A model generated the notes under the pieces. That model was not told the DNA's origin. It made no database searches and worked only from the letters and a program-made list of their open reading frames with translations. Positions 6,325 through 14,197 of a DNA stretch of 14,216 nucleotides are shown here, in pieces. Position numbers and translations under genes: made by a program. This DNA is from a bacterium. Lineage in GTDB: Bacteria > Pseudomonadota > Alphaproteobacteria > Rs-D84 > CACZYB01. The stretch spans positions 1-14,216 of the forward strand of contig JAILLX010000084.1 in NCBI GenBank assembly GCA_024692925.1, read 5' to 3'. Position 1 is the stretch's first letter; every line of letters starts with the position of its first letter.

Positions 6325-7764
6325 TTACTTTGCCTTTTTCACAGCAGGTTTCGAAACATTTGTTTGTGTTTTTGCCGATACAGTTTTTTGTATGTTTTTC
6401 TTTACTGGTTTTTCCACAAATCTTTCACCATACACTGCCAAAGCCTTTACCATATCAATCGCACGATTAAGTTGATAATCATTTTTATCACGATCTTCTT
6501 CTGCCTTTTCACGTTCAGCTTTTGCATCCTTTTTCACAGAAGATTTTTCCTTTGTGTCATTTTTAAGGGCATTAGTCAAAGTTTCCTCTGAAAACATTCT
6601 GTCTTCTTTTACTTCTTCTATTTTTGCACGATTTACTTCAATATCAGGTTCAATACCATCCGCCTGAATTGAACGACCACTTGGGGTATAATATCTTGCT
6701 GTTGTAATTTTAAGTGCCGTATCACCAAGAGGAATAAGTGTTTGAACTGATCCCTTTCCATACGATTTTGTTCCAATCAAAACTGCACGTCTGTGATCTT
6801 GCAATGCACCAGCAACAATTTCCGCAGCCGATGCCGATGCACCATTTATAATCACAACCAAAGGTTTATTATCCAAAATATCCCCCTCTGAAGCAAAGAA
6901 AACACGACTTGCATTTTCCTGACGCGACATAATCGAAACAATCTCACCTTCACTTAAAAAGGCATCGGAAATTTTAACTGCTTGGTCAAGAAGTCCACCT
7001 GTATTATTTCTTAAATCCAATACAAACCCCAAAACCTTTGGATTATCAGATTTAATTTTCTTAATTGCCTTTGCCATATCATCATAAGAATTTTCATTAA
7101 ATGTTGAAAGACGAATATATCCAACATTTCCATCAGCCTTTACCTTTGACTTCACAGGTTCGGTTCTGATAATATCACGGGTCACAACTATATCAAGAGG
7201 TTCCGAATTTTCACGGAAGATTTTAAGTTTTACTTTTGTCCCAGGTTTACCTTTCATACGCTTAATTGCTTCCTGTAATGATAAACCTTGAACTTGAACA
7301 TCATCAATATGAGTAATCAAATCCCCTGCCTCAACCCCAGCTTTAAACGCAGGGCTATCATCCAACGGAGAAATAACCTTAATTACACCCTTATCCATTG
7401 TGACCTCAATACCAAGACCACCAAACGAACCAGATGTTTGTTCATTCATAGAATTAAAATCTTCTTCGTTCAAAAAACTAGAATGAGGATCAAGTTTCGA
7501 AAGCATACCATCAATTGCCCCTTCTATAAGTTTTTTGTTTTCAACTTCGTCAACATACCTGTCCTTTGTAATTTCAAAAGCCTTTCCAAAAAGTTCCAAC
7601 ATTTTATAAACATCATCATCTTTTTTATCCGATTTTGAAACAGGTTTTGATGCCGCACCACTAAAGTTTGATGATGAAATTTCATACGATACAACAGAAG
7701 CAACAAAAAACACAAATGCCAAAGTTGTAAATAATTTTGCAAACGAAGAATTTTTTTTAGCCAT
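6325..7764 (-). CDS. ctpA: CtpA-like carboxy-terminal processing serine protease (S41)
   Basis: S41 C-terminal processing peptidases trim or degrade envelope proteins in the periplasm, including peptidoglycan hydrolases in several bacteria. The 479-residue protein has an N-terminal hydrophobic segment (about 10-27, signal or anchor), a PDZ domain (about 112-195, with GLGIEV and SPAFKAGVEAGD) and the catalytic core. The Ser-Lys dyad is S312 in NGASASAAEI and K337 in SYGKGSVQT; the 25-residue spacing matches the family. GNVGYIRLSTF (212-222) and LDLRNNTGGLL (249-259) are further signatures. A Lys/Glu-rich tail of about 100 residues follows the core. A strong AAAGGAG (complement of 7771-7777) lies six bases upstream of the start and overlaps the stop codon of the microprotein gene. 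It is downstream of envC, an order I recall from Alphaproteobacteria, and one base ahead of the RgpF-like gene. Confidence 0.93.
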   Translation of the reverse strand: MAKKNSSFAKLFTTLAFVFFVASVVSYEISSSNFSGAASKPVSKSDKKDDDVYKMLELFGKAFEITKDRYVDEVENKKLIEGAIDGMLSKLDPHSSFLNEEDFNSMNEQTSGSFGGLGIEVTMDKGVIKVISPLDDSPAFKAGVEAGDLITHIDDVQVQGLSLQEAIKRMKGKPGTKVKLKIFRENSEPLDIVVTRDIIRTEPVKSKVKADGNVGYIRLSTFNENSYDDMAKAIKKIKSDNPKVLGFVLDLRNNTGGLLDQAVKISDAFLSEGEIVSIMSRQENASRVFFASEGDILDNKPLVVIINGASASAAEIVAGALQDHRRAVLIGTKSYGKGSVQTLIPLGDTALKITTARYYTPSGRSIQADGIEPDIEVNRAKIEEVKEDRMFSEETLTNALKNDTKEKSSVKKDAKAEREKAEEDRDKNDYQLNRAIDMVKALAVYGERFVEKPVKKNIQKTVSAKTQTNVSKPAVKKAK

Positions 7765-7775
7765 AGTAATCTCCT

Positions 7776-7892
7776 TTATTTCATATAATTAAAAACCAAA
7801 ATGTACAAAATTGCAACAACTACTGATACAATAACATAATTTTTCCATCCCAGACTTTTAATAGTAAACAAAAACATAAAATGATTATCCAT
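7776..7892 (-). CDS. Small single-pass membrane microprotein (38 aa) between envC and ctpA
   Basis: A complete 38-codon frame begins ATG (complement of 7890-7892) and ends TAA (complement of 7776-7778). The protein starts MDNHFMFLFTIKSLGWK, continues with a hydrophobic stretch at about 19-34 (YVIVSVVVAILYILVF) and ends NYMK. The features suggest one membrane helix with a short basic tail. GGAG (complement of 7898-7901) lies five bases upstream, made partly from the envC stop codon. Its own stop TAA runs straight into the AAAGGAG that serves ctpA. This fit at both ends argues for a real translated gene within the operon. I do not recognise a family. It could help assemble or regulate the envelope protease or EnvC, but that is speculation. 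Confidence 0.7.
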   Translation of the reverse strand: MDNHFMFLFTIKSLGWKNYVIVSVVVAILYILVFNYMK

Positions 7893-7900
7893 AAAAACTC

Positions 7901-9040
7901 CTATAATTTAAAGTATTTCAAAGGATTTATCGGCGTTTCCTTATCCCTTATTTCAATATAAAGTTCGGAATCACCCATTTCACCGATTGGTTCACCAGAA
8001 AGAAGATTTTGTCCTTCTTCGGCAAAAATTTCCTTCATTCCACCAAGGATAATATAATAATCATCATGAGAATGTAAAATAAGCAAATTTTTAAACCCAT
8101 AAAAACTTCCTGCAAAAACAACATCCGCATCATTCGGCGAAATAACCTGTGAATTAGAACGAGGTTTTATATACACACCCTTTGATGTAACACCACTTTT
8201 TGTTCGTTCACCAAAATATGTTGTAATATTACCACTTACCGGCAAAGGTGCAGTTCCAGTTGCTTTTCTAATAATAGTAGAAGAAATTTTTGTTTGTTTT
8301 GCCTTTCTTTCACGCTCTTTTCTTAATTTTTCCGCCTTTTTAATAAATTCTTCAATAGTTTTTGATTCTGCAACCAATCGTTTAATCTCACGCTTATTTT
8401 TTTCTTGCTCCGAAGTCAATTTTTTCTGGGTTGATTTTTTTGTTTTGATTAAATCAGCAATTTTATCCTTTTCCCCCTTCACCTTTTTCGTGATAGTATG
8501 AATAGAAACTTTTGCCACAGTAATTTCATCCTTTGTTTTTATCAATTCCTCTAAATCTTGCCTATAGTTTTTGGTCGAACGATTAAGTTCATCAACCAAA
8601 CTTCTAAGAAGTATTGAACTTTGAAATACTGTATCAATTCGTGATGGGGAAATAAACAAATATCCCTTTGGAACCTGTGAAATATTTTCAAAAACAGCAA
8701 TGATTTTTATTAAATCAGCATTATTTTCCTCAATTTTCCTATTTAGAAGATATTCCTTCCACTGAAGATCCGAAAGCTGTTTGTCATACCCAGACAAAGT
8801 ACGTTCATACTGCTTAACATTATTCGCAATTTCGACCATTTTTTTCTGAGTTTGCTTTATTTCCTCAGATAATTTTTTTTGTTCCTTTTCCAGCTTTGCC
8901 GTAGCCTTTTTCTTATCTTCAATCTCCTTATTTATCCTTGCCAAACTACGTTTATCATTTTTTGCAGAAAAAACTTCTTGCGAAAACAAAAGGTTTCCGC
9001 ATAAAATAAGGATTAACGATTTTAATTTTAACTTTAACAA
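7901..9040 (-). CDS. envC: EnvC-like murein hydrolase activator with degenerate LytM domain
   Basis: EnvC-type proteins act in the periplasm, where their LytM domain activates amidases that split peptidoglycan at the septum. The 379-residue protein has a hydrophobic signal peptide (about 1-26, probable cut after VFSA), long charged coiled coil (about 30-115 and 145-250) and a LytM/peptidase M23 domain (about 266-379, from LPVSGNITTYFGER). Zinc ligands are lost: the HxGxD position reads SKGVY (S286, Y290) and the LHFEIR motif reads LYIEIR (Y361). The domain is therefore predicted to be non-catalytic, as in EnvC. The start is TTG with AAAGGAA (complement of 9046-9052) five bases upstream; no in-frame ATG is near. 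The stop TAG forms part of the ribosome binding site of the microprotein gene. It heads the operon with the microprotein, ctpA and the RgpF-like gene. Confidence 0.88.
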   Translation of the reverse strand: MLKLKLKSLILILCGNLLFSQEVFSAKNDKRSLARINKEIEDKKKATAKLEKEQKKLSEEIKQTQKKMVEIANNVKQYERTLSGYDKQLSDLQWKEYLLNRKIEENNADLIKIIAVFENISQVPKGYLFISPSRIDTVFQSSILLRSLVDELNRSTKNYRQDLEELIKTKDEITVAKVSIHTITKKVKGEKDKIADLIKTKKSTQKKLTSEQEKNKREIKRLVAESKTIEEFIKKAEKLRKERERKAKQTKISSTIIRKATGTAPLPVSGNITTYFGERTKSGVTSKGVYIKPRSNSQVISPNDADVVFAGSFYGFKNLLILHSHDDYYIILGGMKEIFAEEGQNLLSGEPIGEMGDSELYIEIRDKETPINPLKYFKL

Positions 9041-9067
9041 AAAAATTCCTTTAATATTATTTTTGTA

Positions 9068-9076
9068 TGTTATACT
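9068..9076 (+). promoter_or_regulatory. Extended -10 promoter of the nucleotidyltransferase-era-polA operon
   Basis: TGTTATACT has TATACT at 9071-9076 and the upstream TG of an extended -10 element. No good -35 box is seen. The start codon lies 28 bp downstream. On the opposite strand the same bases read GTATAAC, so TATAAC (complement of 9069-9074) with TTGCAT (complement of 9090-9095, spacer 15) could drive envC, giving overlapping divergent promoters. Confidence 0.4.
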
Positions 9077-9104
9077 AAAATCAAAAAAGATGCAAGGGTT
9101 TAAA

Positions 9105-9920
9105 ATGAAATTTACATTTTTAAAAAATAAGTATTTAAAAAAACTATTTCTTTTGTTTGAAAGATACGGCGAAGAACTTTATGTCGTTGGTGGCGCCGTA
9201 AGGGATTCTGTTTTGGATAATCCTATTTCTGATATTGATTTGGCAACAACCATGCTTCCTGAAAAAATGATGGAAATGTTCGAAGAAAACAACCTTCGCC
9301 ACGATGGACCAGGGATAAAGTACGGTACCGTCAGATCATTTTTCGCAAACGAACGATTTGAAATTACAACCTTTCGTCAGGATAAGTACGAAAGAATTAT
9401 AAAAAAGAAAAAAAAGTTCATCTCAAGATATCCACAAGTCACATTTGTTGAAGATTTGAACATTGATGCACACCGTCGTGACTTTACCATAAACGCAATA
9501 TATGTAAATAAATCAGGTGAAGTTTTTGACCCATTCAACGGGATGGAAGATTTAAAAAATGGTGTTGTAAAATATATCGGAAATCCACTGGATAGTGTTG
9601 AACGTGATCCATTCCGAATTATGAGATATTTCCGAATTTGTGCTGAAAATTTTTACAAAAATCTTGATGAAGTTGCCTTGGCTGTTTCCATTGCAAATTT
9701 TGATAAAGTTTTCCGCATAAACAAACGAAAATTTATAACCGAATATAATAAACTTATGGCATGCCGTGGAAGATTTATAATTCTTAATAAATGGGAAGAA
9801 TACGGACTTTTGAATCAAATCCAAGAACATGCTGCCATCTGTGCCGAAGAAGTTAGAATAGAAGATGAAAAAGAAAGAGAGCGTGAAAATGCAAGAAGAC
9901 AAAGATTACAACAAAACTAA
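9105..9920 (+). CDS. Short CCA tRNA nucleotidyltransferase / poly(A) polymerase family protein
   Basis: Class II enzymes of this family add CCA to tRNA 3' ends or poly(A) to RNA. The catalytic head is intact: VVGGAVRDS (27-35), the metal-binding DID (43-45), GIKYGTV (70-76), FEITTFRQD (85-93), RRDFTINAI (124-132), FDPFNGMEDL (141-150) and RDPFRIMRYFRI (167-178). The motif usually written EDxxR reads RDPFR, so the first acidic residue is Arg while D168 and R171 remain. At 271 residues it is well below the usual 370-450; it stops soon after the neck domain with a Glu/Arg-rich tail. ATG at 9105 is chosen because AAGGG lies six bases upstream; an earlier in-frame ATG at 9063 lacks such a site. 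The end overlaps era. CCA addition versus polyadenylation cannot be settled here; the tRNA in the window already encodes CCA, so a repair role is possible. Confidence 0.85.
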   Translation: MKFTFLKNKYLKKLFLLFERYGEELYVVGGAVRDSVLDNPISDIDLATTMLPEKMMEMFEENNLRHDGPGIKYGTVRSFFANERFEITTFRQDKYERIIKKKKKFISRYPQVTFVEDLNIDAHRRDFTINAIYVNKSGEVFDPFNGMEDLKNGVVKYIGNPLDSVERDPFRIMRYFRICAENFYKNLDEVALAVSIANFDKVFRINKRKFITEYNKLMACRGRFIILNKWEEYGLLNQIQEHAAICAEEVRIEDEKERERENARRQRLQQN

Positions 9921-10806
9921 ATGCGGATTTGTTGCACTTATCGGTGCCACAAACAGTGGAAAATCGACTTTATTAAATACAATACTTGCGACAAAAGTAT
10001 CTATTACTTCGCATAAAGTTCAAACCACAAGAAATCAAATTCGTGGTATAAAAACCGACGGTGATACACAAATGATATTTATTGATACCCCCGGAATTTT
10101 TAATCCAAAAGGAAAGTTTGACAGGGCAATGGTGTCTTCCGCATGGTCAGCAATGAACGATAGCGATTGTATTATATTTTTACTTGATGCACACAAAGGT
10201 ATCACCGACACATTCAACAATATTGTTAAAAAGTTAAGGACTGTTCAAACGCCTATTGCACTTTGCCTTAACAAGGTTGATCTTCTTGAAAAAGATGAAC
10301 TTTTAAAACTCACCTCAAAAATTATGGAAATTGCCCCTGATTTATTTAAAGAAGTATTTATGATTTCTGCACTTCAAAATGATGGCGTAAACGAATTAAT
10401 CGATTGGGTAAAAAATCAAATGCCACAATCTCCATTTTATTTTGACAGTGATATAAAAAGCGATCTTCCATTGGAACTTCGTCTTTCTGAAATCACAAGG
10501 GAAAAAGTTTACGAACTTTTACATCAAGAACTTCCTTATGCTATATCAATAAAAACTGATAGAATAGAAGAAGGAAATAATTCATTAACTGTACGTCAAA
10601 CTATTTATACCAGTTCCGAAAATCACAAATCTATTATAATAGGAGCCAAAGGATCAAAACTTAAATCTATTGGCACAAAAGCAAGGGAAGAAATGGCACT
10701 AATTGTCGGACAAAAAGTAAATCTTTTCCTTTTCGTAAAGGTAAAGGAAAATTGGCGTGATACACCAGAATTTTTCACCGACATTGGACTTGAATTCAAA
10801 AAATAA
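9889..10806 (+). CDS. era: GTPase Era
   Basis: Era is an essential GTPase that binds the 3' end of 16S rRNA and assists small-subunit assembly. The 305-residue protein has G1 GATNSGKS (19-26), the effector region with TTR (46-48), G3 DTPG (66-69), G4 NKVD (128-131), G5 SAL (160-162) and a C-terminal KH domain (about 205-285) with GAKG (252-255), ending normally at GLEFKK. G1 differs from the common PNVGKS by T and S but still fits GxxxxGKS. ATG at 9889 gives a normal N-terminus and overlaps the upstream gene by 32 bases; ATG at 9865 would add eight lysine-rich residues. No strong ribosome binding site is visible for either, so coupled translation is likely. The polA gene follows after 15 bases. 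Confidence 0.94.
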   Translation: MQEDKDYNKTKCGFVALIGATNSGKSTLLNTILATKVSITSHKVQTTRNQIRGIKTDGDTQMIFIDTPGIFNPKGKFDRAMVSSAWSAMNDSDCIIFLLDAHKGITDTFNNIVKKLRTVQTPIALCLNKVDLLEKDELLKLTSKIMEIAPDLFKEVFMISALQNDGVNELIDWVKNQMPQSPFYFDSDIKSDLPLELRLSEITREKVYELLHQELPYAISIKTDRIEEGNNSLTVRQTIYTSSENHKSIIIGAKGSKLKSIGTKAREEMALIVGQKVNLFLFVKVKENWRDTPEFFTDIGLEFKK

Positions 10807-10821
10807 TTACGGAGGGAAATT

Positions 10822-13614
10822 ATGCAAAAAAAATACATTCTTGTCGATGGTTCAGGTTATATTTTCAGGGCATTTTATGCCTTACCACCTATTTCGCGAA
10901 GTGATAATTTACCTGTCGGAGCAGTGTATGGTTTTTGTAATATGCTTTTAAAACTTTTAAACGAAAGACATAATCCAAACGAAATAATTGCCGTTATTTT
11001 TGATAAAGCCAGAAAAAATTTTCGAAACAAAATTTATCCCGAATACAAGGCTAATCGTTCCGAAACCCCAGAGGAACTTATCCCACAATTTGCATATATC
11101 CGAAAGGCTGTTGAAGCATTCAATATTGCATCCATTGAACAGGCAAATTTCGAGGCTGATGACCTAATTGCAACCTATGCAACCCAAGCCGAAGCAAATG
11201 GAGATAAGGTTGTAATTTATTCCTCAGATAAGGATTTAATGCAACTTATGACACCAAATATTCGCATACACGATCCATTAAAAAATAAGGATATTGATGA
11301 AGAAACCGTACTTCAAAAATTTGGTGTTGAACCATCCAAAGTTGTCGAAGTCCAAGCCCTAATCGGTGACAGTGTTGATAACATTCCAGGTGTTCGTGGC
11401 ATTGGTCCCAAAACCGCATCCGAACTTATCAATAAATATGGCACCATTGAAAACCTTATTGCAAATGCAAAAAATATTAAACAAGATAAACGCCGTCAAA
11501 TGATTATTGATGGTGCAGAAAATGCAAAAATTTCAAAACAACTTGCAACACTAAAACGTGATGTGCCTGTTGAATTTTCCTTATCATCAATAGTAAATTG
11601 CCCAGTTGAAAAAGATAGAGTTATGAAATTTTTAGAAGAAATGGAATTCAAATCTTTGATAACAAAGGCAAATAATTTTATTGATAATGTAAATAAAATT
11701 TTTGATGAAAATGCTCCTGTTATTGAAGAAGTATCTGAAATCAAAAACACTCCAATAAAAAAACAAATTGAAAAACATTACGAACTTGTTCGTGATATAC
11801 CAACACTTGAAAAATGGATAAAAAAGTGTGAAGAAAAAGGTGAATTCGCCGTTGATACTGAAACAACTGGACTTAACAGTCTAAGTGCAAATATCGTTGG
11901 TATGAGTATTGCCACTGATGAAGGTGATGCTTGTTATATTCCTATACATCATATAAAAAAGGTTTTTGATGGTGCGGATTTATTCAACGATGGTCAAGAT
12001 GTTTTACAGGAAAATCAAATCCCTGTTGATGAAATTGTAAAGTACATAAAGCCACTTCTTGAAAATCCAAAAATTAAAAAAATCGGACACAATATAAAGT
12101 ATGATATGCACATATTCAAACAACTTGGAATAAATGTATACCCTGTCGAAGATACTATGGTAATGAGTTATGTTCTGGATAGTTCAAAAAATCTTCATAA
12201 TATGGATGAGTTGGCAAACATACATCTTGGCTATACAACGATACATTACACAGATGTTTGTGGTACAGGAAAGGCACAAATTACATTTGCAGAAGTTCCT
12301 TTTGACAAAGCACTTGATTATGCCGCCGAAGATGCAGATATAACATTACGTCTTTATCACACATTTTGCCAAAGATTGGAAAAGGAAAATTGTAAAAAAA
12401 TTTATTCCGAAATGGACTTGCCATTAATTTATAACCTTTTCGAAATGGAAGAATTTGGAATTTGTGTTGATACAGAAAAACTTAAATCTTTAAGTAAAAA
12501 TTTTGAAGAAATTTTATCAAACCTTGCAACCGAAATTTATAAATTAGCAGGAACAGAATTTAACATCCTTTCACCAAAACAATTGGCTGAAGTATTATTT
12601 GAAAAAATGGCAATTCCATACCCTGAAAAAAATAAAAAAACATACTCAACCGATGTGGAAATTTTAAAACAACTTTCATATCAAGGTTTCGAAATTGCTG
12701 ACAAAGTTTTAAAATACAGGGAACTTTCAAAATTAAAAAGTACTTATGCAGATGCACTTGTTGAACAGGTTTTACCAAGGGATAACCGTGTACATACAAA
12801 CTATTTTCAATGTGGCACATCAACAGGTCGTCTTTCATCAAATGACCCAAACCTCCAAAACATTCCCGTTCGTTCCGACCTTGGAAAAGATATTCGTTCC
12901 GCATTCATTGCAAAGGATGGATACAAACTTTTATCTGCTGACTATTCACAGATAGAATTACGTCTTATGGCATCTCTTGCACATGTAAAAAATTTGGAAC
13001 AGGCATTTTTGGACGGTGTCGACATTCACACTCGCACTGCTTCTCAAATTTTTGGTATTCCAGAGGAACAAATGACACCAGACATAAGACGAAAAGCAAA
13101 AGCAATAAATTTTGGCATAATTTATGGGATTTCTGCATTTGGTCTTGCAAAACAACTTGATATTCCACAGGGTGAAGCGAAAGAATATATTGATAACTAT
13201 TTCAAAATTTATCCTGAAATCTTAAACTATATGGAAAAGGCAAAATCATTTGCACATCAAAACGGATATGTCGAAACAAAGGATGGCAGAAAACTTTTCA
13301 TTTCAAATATCAACAATCCTCGACTAAAAGCATACGCTGAGCGTGCTGCAATCAATGCCCCTATGCAAGGAACCGGTGCTGATATTTTGAAAAAGGCAAT
13401 GATAAAAATTCGTAAAATTTTAAAGGAGCAAAACCTTGAAAATGAAATTCGTATGCTTTTACAAGTACACGATGAATTGGTGTTCGAAGTTCGTGAAGAT
13501 TTAATTAAAAAGGCAAAAGAAATCATAAAACCTACAATGGAAAATATTGTAAAACTTTCAATACCTCTTATTGTAGAAATCGGAGTTGCCAACAACTGGA
13601 CCGATGCCCATTAA
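10822..13614 (+). CDS. polA: DNA polymerase I
   Basis: PolA replaces RNA primers during Okazaki fragment maturation and fills repair gaps. All three modules of the 930-residue protein appear present. The 5' nuclease (about 1-285) has DGSGYIFRAFYALP and EADDLIATYA (111-120). The 3'-5' exonuclease (about 315-515) retains its acidic residues D345, E347, D428 and D504 plus Y500, so proofreading is predicted to be active. The polymerase domain has DPNLQNIPVR (675-684), motif A with D707 (LSADYSQIELR), the O helix with R756, K760, F764 and Y768, and motif C with D884 (QVHDELVFEV). Length is typical. GGAGG at 10811-10815 sits six bases before ATG, the best ribosome binding site in the window. It is the last gene of the operon with era; no clear terminator follows. 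Confidence 0.97.
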   Translation: MQKKYILVDGSGYIFRAFYALPPISRSDNLPVGAVYGFCNMLLKLLNERHNPNEIIAVIFDKARKNFRNKIYPEYKANRSETPEELIPQFAYIRKAVEAFNIASIEQANFEADDLIATYATQAEANGDKVVIYSSDKDLMQLMTPNIRIHDPLKNKDIDEETVLQKFGVEPSKVVEVQALIGDSVDNIPGVRGIGPKTASELINKYGTIENLIANAKNIKQDKRRQMIIDGAENAKISKQLATLKRDVPVEFSLSSIVNCPVEKDRVMKFLEEMEFKSLITKANNFIDNVNKIFDENAPVIEEVSEIKNTPIKKQIEKHYELVRDIPTLEKWIKKCEEKGEFAVDTETTGLNSLSANIVGMSIATDEGDACYIPIHHIKKVFDGADLFNDGQDVLQENQIPVDEIVKYIKPLLENPKIKKIGHNIKYDMHIFKQLGINVYPVEDTMVMSYVLDSSKNLHNMDELANIHLGYTTIHYTDVCGTGKAQITFAEVPFDKALDYAAEDADITLRLYHTFCQRLEKENCKKIYSEMDLPLIYNLFEMEEFGICVDTEKLKSLSKNFEEILSNLATEIYKLAGTEFNILSPKQLAEVLFEKMAIPYPEKNKKTYSTDVEILKQLSYQGFEIADKVLKYRELSKLKSTYADALVEQVLPRDNRVHTNYFQCGTSTGRLSSNDPNLQNIPVRSDLGKDIRSAFIAKDGYKLLSADYSQIELRLMASLAHVKNLEQAFLDGVDIHTRTASQIFGIPEEQMTPDIRRKAKAINFGIIYGISAFGLAKQLDIPQGEAKEYIDNYFKIYPEILNYMEKAKSFAHQNGYVETKDGRKLFISNINNPRLKAYAERAAINAPMQGTGADILKKAMIKIRKILKEQNLENEIRMLLQVHDELVFEVREDLIKKAKEIIKPTMENIVKLSIPLIVEIGVANNWTDAH

Positions 13615-13641
13615 AAATATTTACAATAAAAAAGATTTTTG

Positions 13642-13669
13642 TTGAAATTTTGATTTTAAAGAGTATAAT
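13642..13669 (+). promoter_or_regulatory. Promoter of tRNA-Arg
   Basis: TTGAAA (13642-13647) and a consensus TATAAT (13664-13669) are separated by 16 bp. Transcription would begin around 13676, about a dozen bases before the mature tRNA. This near-consensus promoter suits a stable RNA and may also serve the small gene downstream. Confidence 0.65.
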
Positions 13670-13688
13670 CCTTTACATATTTCGATTT

Positions 13689-13765
13689 GCGCCGTTAGCT
13701 CAATTGGATAGAGTATCTGACTACGGATCAGAAGGTTAGAGGTTCGACTCCCCTACGGCGCACCA
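13689..13765 (+). tRNA. tRNA-Arg (anticodon ACG), CCA encoded
   Basis: The cloverleaf folds with a perfect seven-pair acceptor stem (GCGCCGT with ACGGCGC), a D-arm (GCTC/GAGT), anticodon stem TCTGA/TCAGA and loop CTACGGA giving anticodon ACG at 13723-13725. A five-base variable loop and a TTCGACT T-loop follow. A34 is expected to be edited to inosine to read CGU, CGC and CGA. The discriminator is A (13762) and CCA is encoded at 13763-13765. The T-stem has an A-C mismatch at its middle pair (13740 with 13752). Seven T follow the CCA directly. Confidence 0.95.
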
Positions 13766-13803
13766 TTTTTTTCTGTCATACAATCAATAAAAAGGGTTAT
13801 AAA

Positions 13804-14001
13804 ATGAGATGTAAATATGAAATAAAAGATACAAAAGGATATATTCACCCTTGTGATATCTATGAAACAGGAATTGATATTTACGAAATTGTTGTAAAAA
13901 CAGGTTTATTAACACGAGAAAACCTCGGTCGTTACAGCATCAATGAATTAGTAAAATTAAGGGATAAAGGTATTCTTTTAGAAATCCCATTATCAAGATA
14001 A
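13804..14001 (+). CDS. Small protein of unknown function (65 aa)
   Basis: I do not recognise a family. The 65-residue protein is soluble-looking and mixed in charge. It has two cysteines (C3, C17), an N-terminal half rich in I, Y and D (HPCDIYETGIDIYEIV) and a C-terminal half that looks helical (ENLGRYSINELVKLRDKG). There is no signal peptide or membrane segment. AAAGGG at 13791-13796 lies seven bases before ATG, and a strong intrinsic terminator starts ten bases after the stop; both support a real gene. No promoter is obvious in the 38 bases after the tRNA, so it is probably transcribed from the tRNA promoter. Confidence 0.7.
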   Translation: MRCKYEIKDTKGYIHPCDIYETGIDIYEIVVKTGLLTRENLGRYSINELVKLRDKGILLEIPLSR

Positions 14002-14010
14002 TAAACCGAA

Positions 14011-14034
14011 AGCCGTCCGCAAGGACGGTTTTTT
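14011..14034 (+). terminator. Intrinsic terminator after the 65-residue gene
   Basis: A perfect six-pair GC-rich stem (CCGTCC with GGACGG, 14013-14018 and 14023-14028) closes a GCAA tetraloop of the stable GNRA type. Six T follow directly (14029-14034). It is the clearest terminator in the window and marks the end of the tRNA/small-gene unit. Confidence 0.9.
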
Positions 14035-14154
14035 CATTACTTATCAAAAATTTACCCCCTAAAAATAATTCGTAAAAAGAAATCATTAAGCACTCACAAC
14101 CCATCTCTAAAATCTAATTATAATAAAATTTTTGCATTTTTTCTCATTTTGTTC

Positions 14155-14197
14155 TTGATTATATAATAATAGAATATTATAATAAGTTCTATTATTA
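14155..14197 (+). promoter_or_regulatory. Promoter with an inverted repeat around its -10 box
   Basis: TTGATT (14155-14160) and consensus TATAAT (14178-14183) are 17 bp apart, a strong sigma70-type match for a gene right of the window. A perfect 11-bp inverted repeat, TAATAATAGAA (14164-14174) and TTCTATTATTA (14187-14197), encloses the -10 box in its 12-base centre, as a repressor operator might. The rest of 14035-14216 is AT-rich and shows no gene. Confidence 0.5.

Noticed and set aside
7901..9040. EnvC-like protein as an active M23 endopeptidase
   Set aside because: The metal ligands at S286, Y290 and Y361 are substituted, so zinc hydrolysis is unlikely.
13615..13641. Intrinsic terminator just after polA
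   Set aside because: The stretch is A/T-rich with no stable GC stem.
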